DNA of 16,397 nucleotides from Thermoplasmata archaeon (GTDB lineage Archaea; Thermoplasmatota; Thermoplasmata; Thermoplasmatales; Thermoplasmataceae): NCBI GenBank assembly GCA_021806345.1, contig JAJZXP010000460.1, positions 1 through 16,397 of the forward strand, given 5' to 3'. Positions 1-7,181 of the stretch are shown here, piece by piece. The notes beneath the pieces were generated by a model. That model made no database searches, was not told the DNA's origin, and saw nothing but the letters and a program-made list of their open reading frames with translations. Each line of letters opens with the position of its first letter. Position 1 is the stretch's first letter. The translations under genes and the position numbers were made by a program.

Positions 1-127
1 CAAGAGATCGACAGGGCACATGATATTCCAGAGGAGGAAAGACCGTATTGAAACATCTGGATTCGCCAAAGGACTGCTTCACAACCTGATGCTTATGAAC
101 GGATAGAGACACTTATGTCCCAGAGTC
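1..127. repeat. Left copy of a 127-bp perfect terminal inverted repeat
   Basis: Bases 1-127 are the exact reverse complement of 16271-16397; the match stops after GAGTC (next bases TCA here, GTT on the other side). The inner edge carries GACACTTATGTC, whose outer four bases pair (GACA/TGTC), and could be part of an insertion-sequence end. Because the identity runs to both window ends, the full repeat is probably longer and extends outside the window. 127 is also a common maximum k-mer size in short-read assemblers, so the visible length probably reflects assembly graph overlap rather than the true repeat length. Confidence 0.95.
2..106 (+). CDS. Possible 3' end of a transposase-like gene entering from the left
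   Basis: One frame of the repeat is open from base 2 to a TAG at 104-106. It encodes 34 residues rich in Arg/Lys and ending in LLHNLMLMNG. It is the only frame of the repeat open throughout; the other five have stops. The position, ending about 20 bp before the repeat edge, is where the C-terminus of a transposase would lie in an insertion sequence. An open frame this short could occur by chance and I do not recognise a family, so this is only a suggestion. The mirror copy lies on the minus strand at 16292-16396. Confidence 0.3.
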   Translation, partial: KRSTGHMIFQRRKDRIETSGFAKGLLHNLMLMNG

Positions 128-130
128 TCA

Positions 131-1230
131 TTTAGAGAAAAATCTATTAAAACGACCTATCTCGAAGTCGAGTATAATGGTAGGGTAAATGGAATTGTCA
201 TATCACGACCAGCCTGGATTTGGGGGGCGGAGATGGGCTATAACGAATTTGGTGTCGTTGCTGGCAACGAAGCACTGTTCACAAAGAGAAAATTCTCTGA
301 TCATGGTCTTCTAGGCATGGACCTTTTAAGACTTGTTCTCGAAGCTTCGAAAAGTGCAAGAGAAGCGGTCGAGGTTATTAGTAAATACCTTGAGATCTAT
401 GGCCAAGGCGGATCAAACAGTAGAACAAGGACTGAGTATTACGATAACCTGTTCCTTGTTGCAGATCAATCGGAGGCTTACAATGTTCAGGTCATTAACA
501 AGGATGTCCAGTACGACAGGATAGAGGAATATGGTTCTATTTCTAATTATCCTATCTTCACGAAGAATGAAGCCAATAACGGTAAAGAAGAATACAAACT
601 TAACCGGATTTACAGATATTTTGGTCACGGAAAAGAGAGAAGCATAGAAACTAAAACATCAATTCGTGATCATGAAAAGAATTTCAAATTATAGGATATG
701 ATGAACGTGCTTCGTATGCATAGGAGCTCTTCCTTTTCTCCTGAGAAAGGCAGTAACATGGATATATGCATGCTGGTTCCACAATTCGCCGATTCCAGAC
801 TGCAAATTATCTTTTTGTTGAGGTTGGCAAGAATTATGTTATTGGTTGGTCAACATTTTCGCCGCACCCATGCATTTCTCTCTTCAAGCCGATATTTTTA
901 ATGCCGGATCCAGTTGGAATACTCTACGATGACTCTTATTGGTCTAAAGTGAAAAATTTACATAGAGATCTTGAAAATAAATCCCCTGAGCAATATAAGA
1001 ATATAATGGATTTTACACTAAATACACAGACATAAATCTTACATATTATGAATAGTATTAAAAGAGTCATCGTACCATCTTACGGTGTGGAAGAGGTAAC
1101 AGATATTATCGAGAAAATTCGCCAAATGGATAAAACTCATATAAACACGATACAAAATTTCGTAGCGATGCATTTATGCTTGTTTCATACTGCTCCTTAT
1201 TCCCATTTACAAAAATTTATAAGTAGATAA
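131..1230 (+). pseudogene. Decayed C69-family dipeptidase (secernin-like), 5' part missing
   Basis: Homology is read from about 152 (TTYLEVEYNG) through WIWGAEMGYNEFGVVAGNEA, GLLGMDLLRLVLE, YGQGG and EYGSISNYPIF, all typical of peptidase family C69 (dipeptidase A/secernin, Ntn-type hydrolases with an N-terminal Cys). The N-terminal segment with the nucleophilic Cys is absent: the repeat edge at 127 lies just upstream, so the gene was probably cut by the repeat and its start may lie beyond it. Further lesions follow: an in-frame TAG at 692-694, then VLRMH and MDIC continue in the same frame, then a shift at about 767-772 to another frame giving MHAGS, PCISLFKP and YWSKVKNLHRDLE. The family consensus ICMHAG suggests loss of one ATGC unit. 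A TAA follows at 1033-1035. The family hydrolyses dipeptides, which would fit stem-peptide use, but this copy cannot be functional as read. Confidence 0.85.
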
Positions 1231-1319
1231 AGTATATTTTATTTGTTGGGGTATATACGTATTCCAAATTACCTGTCTCAAGGAAGATTCTTTATTCGTT
1301 CGGTCAACTTGGGGTTGAA

Positions 1320-2573
1320 ATGCCGGCTTTTTTCATCTCTACATATATTTTTGTTTTTTATGCCCCGTTGCAAGGCCATAGAATAATATCCTCCTCTATA
1401 ATCGGATCAGCCGTTTTCTCTGGTACCCTTATTCAGGCACTATCTAATCCGTTCATAGGAAATTTTAGTGATAAATTGAAATTTAAAATTGGAAGGAGAA
1501 AATTTTTCATACTCACGGGTTTTATACCCCTTGCAGTTTTCTTTGCTTTAATATGGATCCCACAAGGTCAGGGTCTCTATATGGCTATTCTTCTCTCAGT
1601 ATACCTGATAGCATTCAACTTTCTCTTTGCTTATGTTGTTCTGCCCTATCAGGCTCTTATACCCGAAATAGCGATTTATCCTGACGATCGGGTTATTCTT
1701 ACAACGATTGCTTCTTACTTCACTATAGCCGGGATAGTCTTAGCTTCGCTGATACCTTCTGTTATGTTTGCTTTACATTACAGCTTCTTTGATGTCGGAA
1801 TTACAATTTCTATAATTACGATCGTCAGCTATCTTATCGTCGTTATCTCAATCAAGGAAGCGAAAATAGGGAAAACTGTGCCTCAAAACTATTCGATAGC
1901 TACTGCTTTCGTACAAACTTTTAAAAACAGAACATTCGATATGTATATTCTTGCGTATATTTTTTTCCAATTTGGTTTCTATTTTTTTGAGTCATCCCTA
2001 GGGTATTATGTTGAAGATGTGGTCATGCCTGGGAACTCGTCGTATTCATCTTACATAGGGCTATTCACGCTTGTGGCGGTAATTTCAGCTGTTATATTCT
2101 CTCCCATTCTGGTAAAGTTTACCAAACGGTACGGTGAGAAAATGTCTTTTATAGTCTTCATGTCGTATCTTGGTGCCATAGTTATATTGTCTTTTGCAAT
2201 CGGATTAGCCAGCATTTTAAGTAATGTCATTCAGATGTTTATTGTCATGGTCCTTGCCGGTCTTGGACTTACTGCATACTTTATTCTGCCCAATGCCATA
2301 GTATCAGAGATAATCGACGAAGATGAGCTTGCCACTGGATACAGGAGAGAAGGTATGTATTTTGGTGTTCAGGGTCTGCTTGAGAGGATACCCTCAGGTC
2401 TCTCTGGATTTGTCTTAGGTTTGTGGATTTCCAACTTTTTTCTTCCCACAGAGAATATTATGTTCATAAGAGACCTTAGTCTGATAGGGGGAATACCAAT
2501 AATAATTAGCGCTGTGTTATTCTATTTTGTCCCTCTAAAAGAAGGTATCAAGACACAAATACATGAAAAATAA
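1320..2573 (+). CDS. GPH (MelB-type) sugar:cation symporter, apparently without a proper start codon
   Basis: From ATG 1320 the protein has 417 residues and about twelve hydrophobic segments. GPH/MFS_2 signatures are clear: SDKLKFKIGRRKFFILTG in the loop after TM2, VLPYQALIPEI, and SEIIDEDELATGYRREGMY before TM11. The reading frame stays open upstream to 1227 and encodes KLPVSRKILYSFGQLGVE just before the ATG, which is the expected family N-terminus and first half of TM1. No ATG, GTG or TTG occurs in that extension; GTA at 1251 is the likeliest former start, with a TATA-like TTTATAAG at 1216-1223. So either the start codon has mutated, or a shortened protein starts inside TM1. Family members usually import glycosides or uronides with H+ or Na+. 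Here it is the only transporter in the window and could have carried amino sugars (inference). It is next to a decayed peptidase gene, which supports decay. Confidence 0.8.
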   Translation: MPAFFISTYIFVFYAPLQGHRIISSSIIGSAVFSGTLIQALSNPFIGNFSDKLKFKIGRRKFFILTGFIPLAVFFALIWIPQGQGLYMAILLSVYLIAFNFLFAYVVLPYQALIPEIAIYPDDRVILTTIASYFTIAGIVLASLIPSVMFALHYSFFDVGITISIITIVSYLIVVISIKEAKIGKTVPQNYSIATAFVQTFKNRTFDMYILAYIFFQFGFYFFESSLGYYVEDVVMPGNSSYSSYIGLFTLVAVISAVIFSPILVKFTKRYGEKMSFIVFMSYLGAIVILSFAIGLASILSNVIQMFIVMVLAGLGLTAYFILPNAIVSEIIDEDELATGYRREGMYFGVQGLLERIPSGLSGFVLGLWISNFFLPTENIMFIRDLSLIGGIPIIISAVLFYFVPLKEGIKTQIHEK

Positions 2574-2587
2574 TTTTACGTATTCTC

Positions 2588-2890
2588 CTAATCGAGATCG
2601 TCCTCAACAAAATTATCGTTATTTAGTTTGTCCATATTAACAATGATTCGCTTTATTAAAGCTACAACATGTTGATATTGACCGGTCAGGTCAATCCACG
2701 ACTCTTGTTGATTACCATAATGTCCAGGCTACAAAATATTACTCATTTTATCATCCGCTTTCAGCGCGACAAAATAAACCCTCATAAAAATCCATTAACC
2801 CAAATTCGAACCATAAAAGGATCCTTCATTTTCAATCAATGATTTCACATTCTTATCTTCTTTACGATCAAGAGGGGGATAGAGTGAAAC
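2588..2890 (-). pseudogene. Relic reading frame downstream of murQ, family unknown
   Basis: The 337-bp gap between the convergent symporter and murQ contains no intact gene. On the minus strand a single frame reads protein-like from about 2890 to a TAG at 2588-2590, broken by TAA at 2795-2797 and TAG at 2729-2731. Readable pieces include LYPPLDRKEDKNVKSLIEN, MRVYFVALKADDKM and SWIDLTGQYQHVVALIKRII, ending in an acidic tail. It lies directly after murQ on the same strand, so it may once have been the last gene of that group. I cannot assign it to a family, and it may be chance coding-like sequence. Confidence 0.4.
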
Positions 2891-2910
2891 ACTAAGAGAT
2901 AGTATTGTTA

Positions 2911-3753
2911 TCACATTTTATTCTTTTTTTGTATCTTGCCATCTTGTACAAGTGATATAGCAGCAGAAATGTCATAGTTTACTTTTTTAAGAATTTCAGT
3001 TGAAGCTTCCTCCGAAAGTTTGAACTGTTCTTCAAGTATGTTAACTGCCCTCTGTTTTAGCTTTTTATTATACCACGATCCCATGTTGGACATAGTGTTT
3101 CTGTAAGTCCTTCCAAGTTTTATAGCCACAGAAGTAGATATAATGTTTAACGTCATTTTTTGTGCTGTACCTGCTTTCATCCTAGTCGATCCTTGGATAA
3201 CCTCTGCTCCTGTTAGCAATTCAATGCATATATCCGACACTTCCTGGATAGGTTTTTTTCTGTTTGACGTTATTCCTACAGTCCGGCACCCAATACTTTT
3301 TGCATATTCCATTGCAGCAAGAACATAAGGGGTAGAACCTGAGGCTGAAACTCCAATCAAGATATCCGATCCTGACAGTTTTTTTTCTTTAAGGGCAAGA
3401 ACAGCCTCGTTTTTATCATCTTCTGAACCTTCAACGGATTCAGTCAAGGCTCGATCTCCGCCAGCCATTACGTAATCGAAGGATTCTTTACCAAGTCCGT
3501 AGGTGGGCATCAATTCAACAACGTCAATAACTGCTATTCTACCGCTCGTTCCTGCTCCGACATAAATAGCTCTTCCGCCTTTTTTAACTGCCCCTACAAT
3601 CATTTCCGCTACCGCCGCAATCTTATCGATCTGGCTTGTAATTGATGTGTAGGCTTCAATATCTGACAGGTGTATGAAACGCGCAATTTCATTATACCCC
3701 CATTTATCAATATCTATGCTAAATTTATTGATGTCCTCAGTAGATTCACTCAT
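2911..3753 (-). CDS. murQ: N-acetylmuramic acid 6-phosphate etherase
   Basis: MurQ cleaves the D-lactyl ether of MurNAc-6-P, giving GlcNAc-6-P and D-lactate, the step that defines MurNAc catabolism. The 280-residue protein is one SIS-domain unit of near-normal length (Escherichia coli about 298). Visible signatures: GAGTSGR at 66-72, followed by VVELMPTYG with the catalytic Glu (E80, equivalent to E. coli Glu83); VEGSED at 107-112, carrying the second acidic catalytic residue; SASGSTPY at 136-143; and the hallmark GSTRMKAGTAQKM at 188-200. The C-terminal helical region is present, ending in a Lys-rich tail. The ATG has a Shine-Dalgarno-like GAGGAG and a TATATAATTT-type box (3769-3778) just upstream. 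nagA lies 66 bp upstream on the same strand and supplies the next step. MurQ rather than GckR is supported by length and the complete Glu motifs. Cytoplasmic. Confidence 0.95.
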   Translation of the reverse strand: MSESTEDINKFSIDIDKWGYNEIARFIHLSDIEAYTSITSQIDKIAAVAEMIVGAVKKGGRAIYVGAGTSGRIAVIDVVELMPTYGLGKESFDYVMAGGDRALTESVEGSEDDKNEAVLALKEKKLSGSDILIGVSASGSTPYVLAAMEYAKSIGCRTVGITSNRKKPIQEVSDICIELLTGAEVIQGSTRMKAGTAQKMTLNIISTSVAIKLGRTYRNTMSNMGSWYNKKLKQRAVNILEEQFKLSEEASTEILKKVNYDISAAISLVQDGKIQKKNKM

Positions 3754-3819
3754 GTAAATAACTCCTCGTATATAATTTCAAACAATACATTTTGTCTATA
3801 TTACTGACAAAATGACCTG

Positions 3820-4971
3820 TTAATCTATAAAGTTTCCTCCAATGATGGTTTTAACTACTCCCAATTTTTCATCTATGATGTTAATATCAGCAAGCTTACC
3901 TGGAGAAATGTCACCACGATCGTTGAGTCCCAACAGCGATGCAGGGTTTGTTGATAGGGTTTTTACGCAATCGTATAGGCTGACACCTAATGAATAAAGG
4001 TTAATGAGGGCCTTTTCAAGTGTTAAGACGCTCCCGGCGATTGTCTTGGTGCCTTTGATCCATGCCACGCCGTCATGCACTTCTATATCAAGCCCCCCCA
4101 GCCTTGAAGTTTTTTGTTCTGTTCCACCGACCGAGAGGGAATCCGTTATGGCTATAATGTGATCCCATCCCCTTATCTTAGCCATGACTAGGATCGCTTC
4201 CTCCGAGACATGATGAAAATCTGATATGATTTCTAGGTAGGTGCTTGGTGAAAGAAGGCCAGCACCAACCATGCCGGGTTCCCTATGATCAAATTGTGTC
4301 ATGGCGTTATAAAAATGAGTTATCAATCTAACACCGGAAGCTAAAGCAGTCGAGGCGGTATTGAAATCTGCATTGGAATGGCCTGCCGATATTAGTGTAC
4401 CAGAATATTGAAGGGTAGACATCCCGTCATTAAAAAATTCGAGCTCCGGGGCCATATCCATTATTTTGAGTATCCCATTAGATCTATTGATAACCTCATT
4501 GATTTCATCCATCGAAATTTTTCGGACATACTTTGGATTGTGGGCCCCCTTCTTCTCTAAACTTATGTATGGTCCTTCGCTTCTTGCGCCGATGATCCTT
4601 GCTTCAAAAGGTTTCCTGTCTTCCTTCGTTCTGCCTATTTTTTGTATAAATTCGATAAGTTGATCAGTAGGAGTCGACACACAGGTAGGAACGAAAGATG
4701 TAACGCCTTTTTTTGCAATCATAGAAGCCCATTTCCTTATACCTGGTTCGTCTGACGCGAGTGCATCAATACCAAAATAACCATGGGTATGTATATCGAT
4801 GAAACCCGGGATAGCCGTTTTATCAGAATAATCCGTAATTTCCTCAAAATATGGCTTCCGCGAGATGCTGGCTATTCTTTCGCCTGAGACATTAATAAAG
4901 GCATTACCGATAACTCCGGAAGAAGTCACCACTTTATTCGCCAATAGACTGAACGAATTCATAATCCTCAT
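3820..4971 (-). CDS. nagA: N-acetylglucosamine-6-phosphate deacetylase
   Basis: NagA is a metal-dependent amidohydrolase converting GlcNAc-6-P to GlcN-6-P and acetate, taking up the product of MurQ and of the sugar kinase. The 383-residue protein has the full family layout: metal-binding HTH at 61-63, EGPY at 132-135 followed by KKGAHNPKYVRK, GHSNAD at 197-202, HFYNAM at 219-224, REPGMVGAG, and catalytic Asp277 in ITDSLS. The C-terminal strand returns to the small beta-sandwich (RGDISPGKLADINIID). The start at 4971 fits a leaderless promoter: a CTTTAATA box on the minus strand at 4990-4997 lies about 23 nt upstream. A second in-frame ATG three codons in (4962) is possible. Transcribed divergently from the SIS gene at 5060 and followed by murQ after 66 bp. 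Confidence 0.95.
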   Translation of the reverse strand: MRIMNSFSLLANKVVTSSGVIGNAFINVSGERIASISRKPYFEEITDYSDKTAIPGFIDIHTHGYFGIDALASDEPGIRKWASMIAKKGVTSFVPTCVSTPTDQLIEFIQKIGRTKEDRKPFEARIIGARSEGPYISLEKKGAHNPKYVRKISMDEINEVINRSNGILKIMDMAPELEFFNDGMSTLQYSGTLISAGHSNADFNTASTALASGVRLITHFYNAMTQFDHREPGMVGAGLLSPSTYLEIISDFHHVSEEAILVMAKIRGWDHIIAITDSLSVGGTEQKTSRLGGLDIEVHDGVAWIKGTKTIAGSVLTLEKALINLYSLGVSLYDCVKTLSTNPASLLGLNDRGDISPGKLADINIIDEKLGVVKTIIGGNFID

Positions 4972-5059
4972 AGTGTTATCGTGAAATTGTATTAAAGCGC
5001 TTCATGATCGTGCTATATTTGCATGAAAACTTTATAGTCCACCAAATCATCTTAAGAAT
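4972..5059. promoter_or_regulatory. Divergent leaderless promoters of nagA and the SIS gene
   Basis: The 88-bp gap holds two outward TATA-like boxes: TTTATAG at 5031-5037 (+), about 26 nt before ATG 5060, and CTTTAATA on the minus strand at 4990-4997, about 23 nt before the nagA ATG. Between them are six-base inverted arms TTCATG (5001-5006) and CATGAA (5022-5027), 21 bp apart arm to arm, that is, two helical turns; they could bind a shared regulator. The spacing of both boxes is that of archaeal leaderless genes. The operator idea is inference. Confidence 0.6.
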
Positions 5060-6043
5060 ATGACGATAATGCTAAGCGAAATCCGCGAGGAGCCTAAATC
5101 ACTTTCTCAAACCATAGAGCGCACCAGAGAGACGGTGGAAAAGATTGCAAGCCAATTAAGAAATTCTTCAATGGTTTATGTAACAGGAAGCGGGACAAGT
5201 TATCACGCTTCAGTTTTCCTTTCTATCCTTCTTTTGAAGAGTGGAATACCGTCTTGCCCTCTGCAAGCATCTGATTACACGGACTTCGTAATTTCTGAAG
5301 GAATCAAGAATCCAGTTAACATAATCTTTAGCCAGTCAGGAGAGAGTATTGATGCACTTTCAAACCTAAAAATCTCAAAGACAAAAAAGATCAGAACTAT
5401 CGGAATCACAAATGATCCAGAAAGCACTCTTGCCAAGCAATCAGACACGCCAATAATAACAATGGCTGGAAGAGAAATGTCAATTGCAGCAACTAAAAGC
5501 CATACTGTACAGCTTGGTGTATCGATAATGATCTATAATGCTTTAAACTCAGATACTCTTCAAAAGGATATTTCAAATGCCCCATATCTACTTGAAAACG
5601 TAATTTCGCTTAGTTCATTAATTGAGGAAAAGGCGAAAAAACTCAAGGATCGCATAGTCTTCCTTGGATCAGGAATATATTTCCCATTGGCGATGGAGGG
5701 GGGACTTAAATTCAAGGAAACGTCCGGTACCTATACTGAAGCCTACTCCACAAGGGAATATCTGCACGGACCTATACATATGCTAAATGATCAAACCTCT
5801 GTTGTATTGCTGCGTTCAAAAGAAATTGACGATGACAACATAATACACAAAATAAATGAAATTGGCGTTCAAGTAATGACGATTGGTTCATACGGCTCAG
5901 ACTTGAATGTTCCGCAGTCAGAGAGCATAATCCTATCTCTGGAGTACCTTGCAGTGCTTCAGATGCTCGCCAACTTTAAGGCCCAGTTTAAAGGAGAAGA
6001 TCCAGATCATCCGAAGTATCTTTCAAAGGTAGTTAAGGAGTGA
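5060..6043 (+). CDS. Tandem-SIS glucosamine-6-phosphate deaminase-like protein (NagB-II/GlmD type)
   Basis: The protein (327 residues) is the isomerase half of GlmS without the glutaminase domain: two SIS domains. Domain 1 has GSGTSYHA (43-50), SQSGES (91-96), GITNDPES and AGREMSIAATKSHTVQL (136-152). Domain 2 has FLGSG (201-205), GGLKFKETSGTYTEAY with the ExxKE-like catalytic Glu, and HGP at 236-238, ending DPDHPKYLSKVVKE as in GlmS. Stand-alone proteins of this kind from archaea and some bacteria deaminate GlcN-6-P to fructose-6-P and ammonia, the step needed after NagA. A 6-phospho-sugar isomerase of other specificity is possible. It starts the plus-strand group SIS - serine hydrolase - kinase (gaps 31 and 30 bp). 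Confidence 0.85.
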   Translation: MTIMLSEIREEPKSLSQTIERTRETVEKIASQLRNSSMVYVTGSGTSYHASVFLSILLLKSGIPSCPLQASDYTDFVISEGIKNPVNIIFSQSGESIDALSNLKISKTKKIRTIGITNDPESTLAKQSDTPIITMAGREMSIAATKSHTVQLGVSIMIYNALNSDTLQKDISNAPYLLENVISLSSLIEEKAKKLKDRIVFLGSGIYFPLAMEGGLKFKETSGTYTEAYSTREYLHGPIHMLNDQTSVVLLRSKEIDDDNIIHKINEIGVQVMTIGSYGSDLNVPQSESIILSLEYLAVLQMLANFKAQFKGEDPDHPKYLSKVVKE

Positions 6044-6044
6044 C

Positions 6045-6052
6045 CTTATTTA
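6045..6052 (+). promoter_or_regulatory. TATA-like box of the serine hydrolase gene
   Basis: CTTATTTA starts 2 bp after the upstream stop codon and is centred about 26 nt before ATG 6075. This matches the spacing of the other leaderless promoters in the window and suggests that the gene can be transcribed on its own despite the 31-bp gap. Sequence inspection only. Confidence 0.4.
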
Positions 6053-6074
6053 CTCATTTTGGCATTAACCTATA

Positions 6075-7151
6075 ATGGTTGTAGATAGGGAACAGTTGGC
6101 AACTGTTTTCAGGAAATATATCGATGCAAACTACAGTTCCGCAGCATACGGCATGAGCGTGTATGTTCGCAACAGTGACTTTGAATTCATACATTTTACA
6201 GGTTCCATTCCCGAACTAGGGTTCACATACTCTAAGAATACGCTTTATGACATGGCCTCTTTAACTAAACCAATGGTAACTGCCACATTAATTATGAAAT
6301 ATGTCGAAGACGGAATCATCGGTCTTGAAGATACTTTAGAAGCTGTGGGCCTTTACAAACCGGAATCCACGATTAGCAAAGTAACGATAAGACAGCTGCT
6401 GACACATTCCTCAGGTCTTGTCCCTGATAATCCGTTATATGAGCGGGGTCGGAGTAGGGAGGATTACATAAGGGCAATTGGATCATTGTACGAACCACAG
6501 ACTTCGGCGCTAAGAGAGGAATACAGCGATTTGAACTACATACTACTTGGATTCGTGATCGAATCCATAGCCGGTAAACCTCTAGAGCAGGTTGCGTCTG
6601 AGAAAATATTTCTCCCCCTTTCTATGAAAAGCACAACTTTTAATCCTAAAATTGACAGATCGCTGATCGCCCCAACAGAAAATGATTCTAAGAGGGGAGG
6701 TATAGTTTGGGGTAAGGTTCACGATGAAAAATCCTACTATCTCGGCGGTGTGGCCGGCCATGCTGGTTTATTTAGCACAATCGAAGATACCGCAAAATAC
6801 GTTTCTGCTTTGCTTTCTGGGAAGATACTCAAGAAGGTTACCTTGAAGGCAATGACTTCCCCTCAGAATATTCCAATAGGAGGAATGTTTGGATTAGGTT
6901 GGATGATAAAACCCCCAAGGCCGTACTCACCCTCTCCCTCATTCGGATACAACGCTTTTATGGGCGATCTTGTTCCTGATGGAGCGTTTGGACATACGGG
7001 TTTTACCGGCACGTCAATATGTGTGGAGCCAATCTCTTCTTCATATGTTATAATATTGAGCAACAGGGTTTATCCGACAAGAAACAACTTAGGGATACTC
7101 AGGTTTCGGAGGCTGTTCCATAATTTAGTATTTTCAAATATCTTGAATTAA
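6075..7151 (+). CDS. Class C beta-lactamase-fold serine hydrolase, AmiE/YbbE-like muramyl amidase candidate
   Basis: The 358-residue protein has the three active-site motifs of the serine beta-lactamase/transpeptidase-like fold: SLTK (Ser62, Lys65), YSD at 150-152 in the EYSDLNYILLG context, and HTG at 307-309. The segment VHDEKSYYLGGVAGHAGLFS (about 215-234) is strongly reminiscent of Bacillus YbbE-type proteins. YbbE/AmiE is reported to remove the L-Ala-headed stem peptide from MurNAc after NagZ action, which fits the neighbours here; other COG1680 members are esterases or D-aminopeptidases, so the exact substrate is inference. No signal peptide is visible, unlike the secreted Bacillus protein. 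It lies 31 bp after the SIS gene and 30 bp before the kinase. Confidence 0.8.
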   Translation: MVVDREQLATVFRKYIDANYSSAAYGMSVYVRNSDFEFIHFTGSIPELGFTYSKNTLYDMASLTKPMVTATLIMKYVEDGIIGLEDTLEAVGLYKPESTISKVTIRQLLTHSSGLVPDNPLYERGRSREDYIRAIGSLYEPQTSALREEYSDLNYILLGFVIESIAGKPLEQVASEKIFLPLSMKSTTFNPKIDRSLIAPTENDSKRGGIVWGKVHDEKSYYLGGVAGHAGLFSTIEDTAKYVSALLSGKILKKVTLKAMTSPQNIPIGGMFGLGWMIKPPRPYSPSPSFGYNAFMGDLVPDGAFGHTGFTGTSICVEPISSSYVIILSNRVYPTRNNLGILRFRRLFHNLVFSNILN

Positions 7152-7178
7152 TTTAATTAGCATAGGTGTTTTCACCTA
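7150..7178 (+). promoter_or_regulatory. TATA-like box and inverted repeat before the kinase gene
   Basis: An A/T-only AATTTAATTA at 7150-7159 overlaps the upstream stop codon and is centred about 27 nt before ATG 7182. Between it and the start lies a perfect six-base inverted repeat, TAGGTG-TTTT-CACCTA at 7163-7178, ending 3 bp before the ATG. It covers the expected transcription start, so it could be an operator or, in a readthrough mRNA, a hairpin near the start codon. Confidence 0.4.
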
Positions 7179-7181
7179 CTC

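Noticed and set aside
2574..2910. CRISPR array or tandem repeats in the larger gaps (also 10481-10922)
   Set aside because: No regularly spaced direct repeats were found on reading either gap.
2911..3753. GckR-type glucokinase regulator instead of MurQ
   Set aside because: The length, the complete GAGTSGR and GSTRMKAGTAQK motifs and the two catalytic Glu regions fit MurQ.
5060..6043. Full GlmS (glutamine:fructose-6-phosphate amidotransferase)
   Set aside because: The N-terminal glutaminase domain with its catalytic Cys is missing; only the two SIS domains exist, which favours the deaminase direction.
6075..7151. Antibiotic resistance beta-lactamase
   Set aside because: It has the general fold motifs, but its closest visible signatures are of YbbE-type hydrolases and the context is muropeptide salvage; resistance is not supported.
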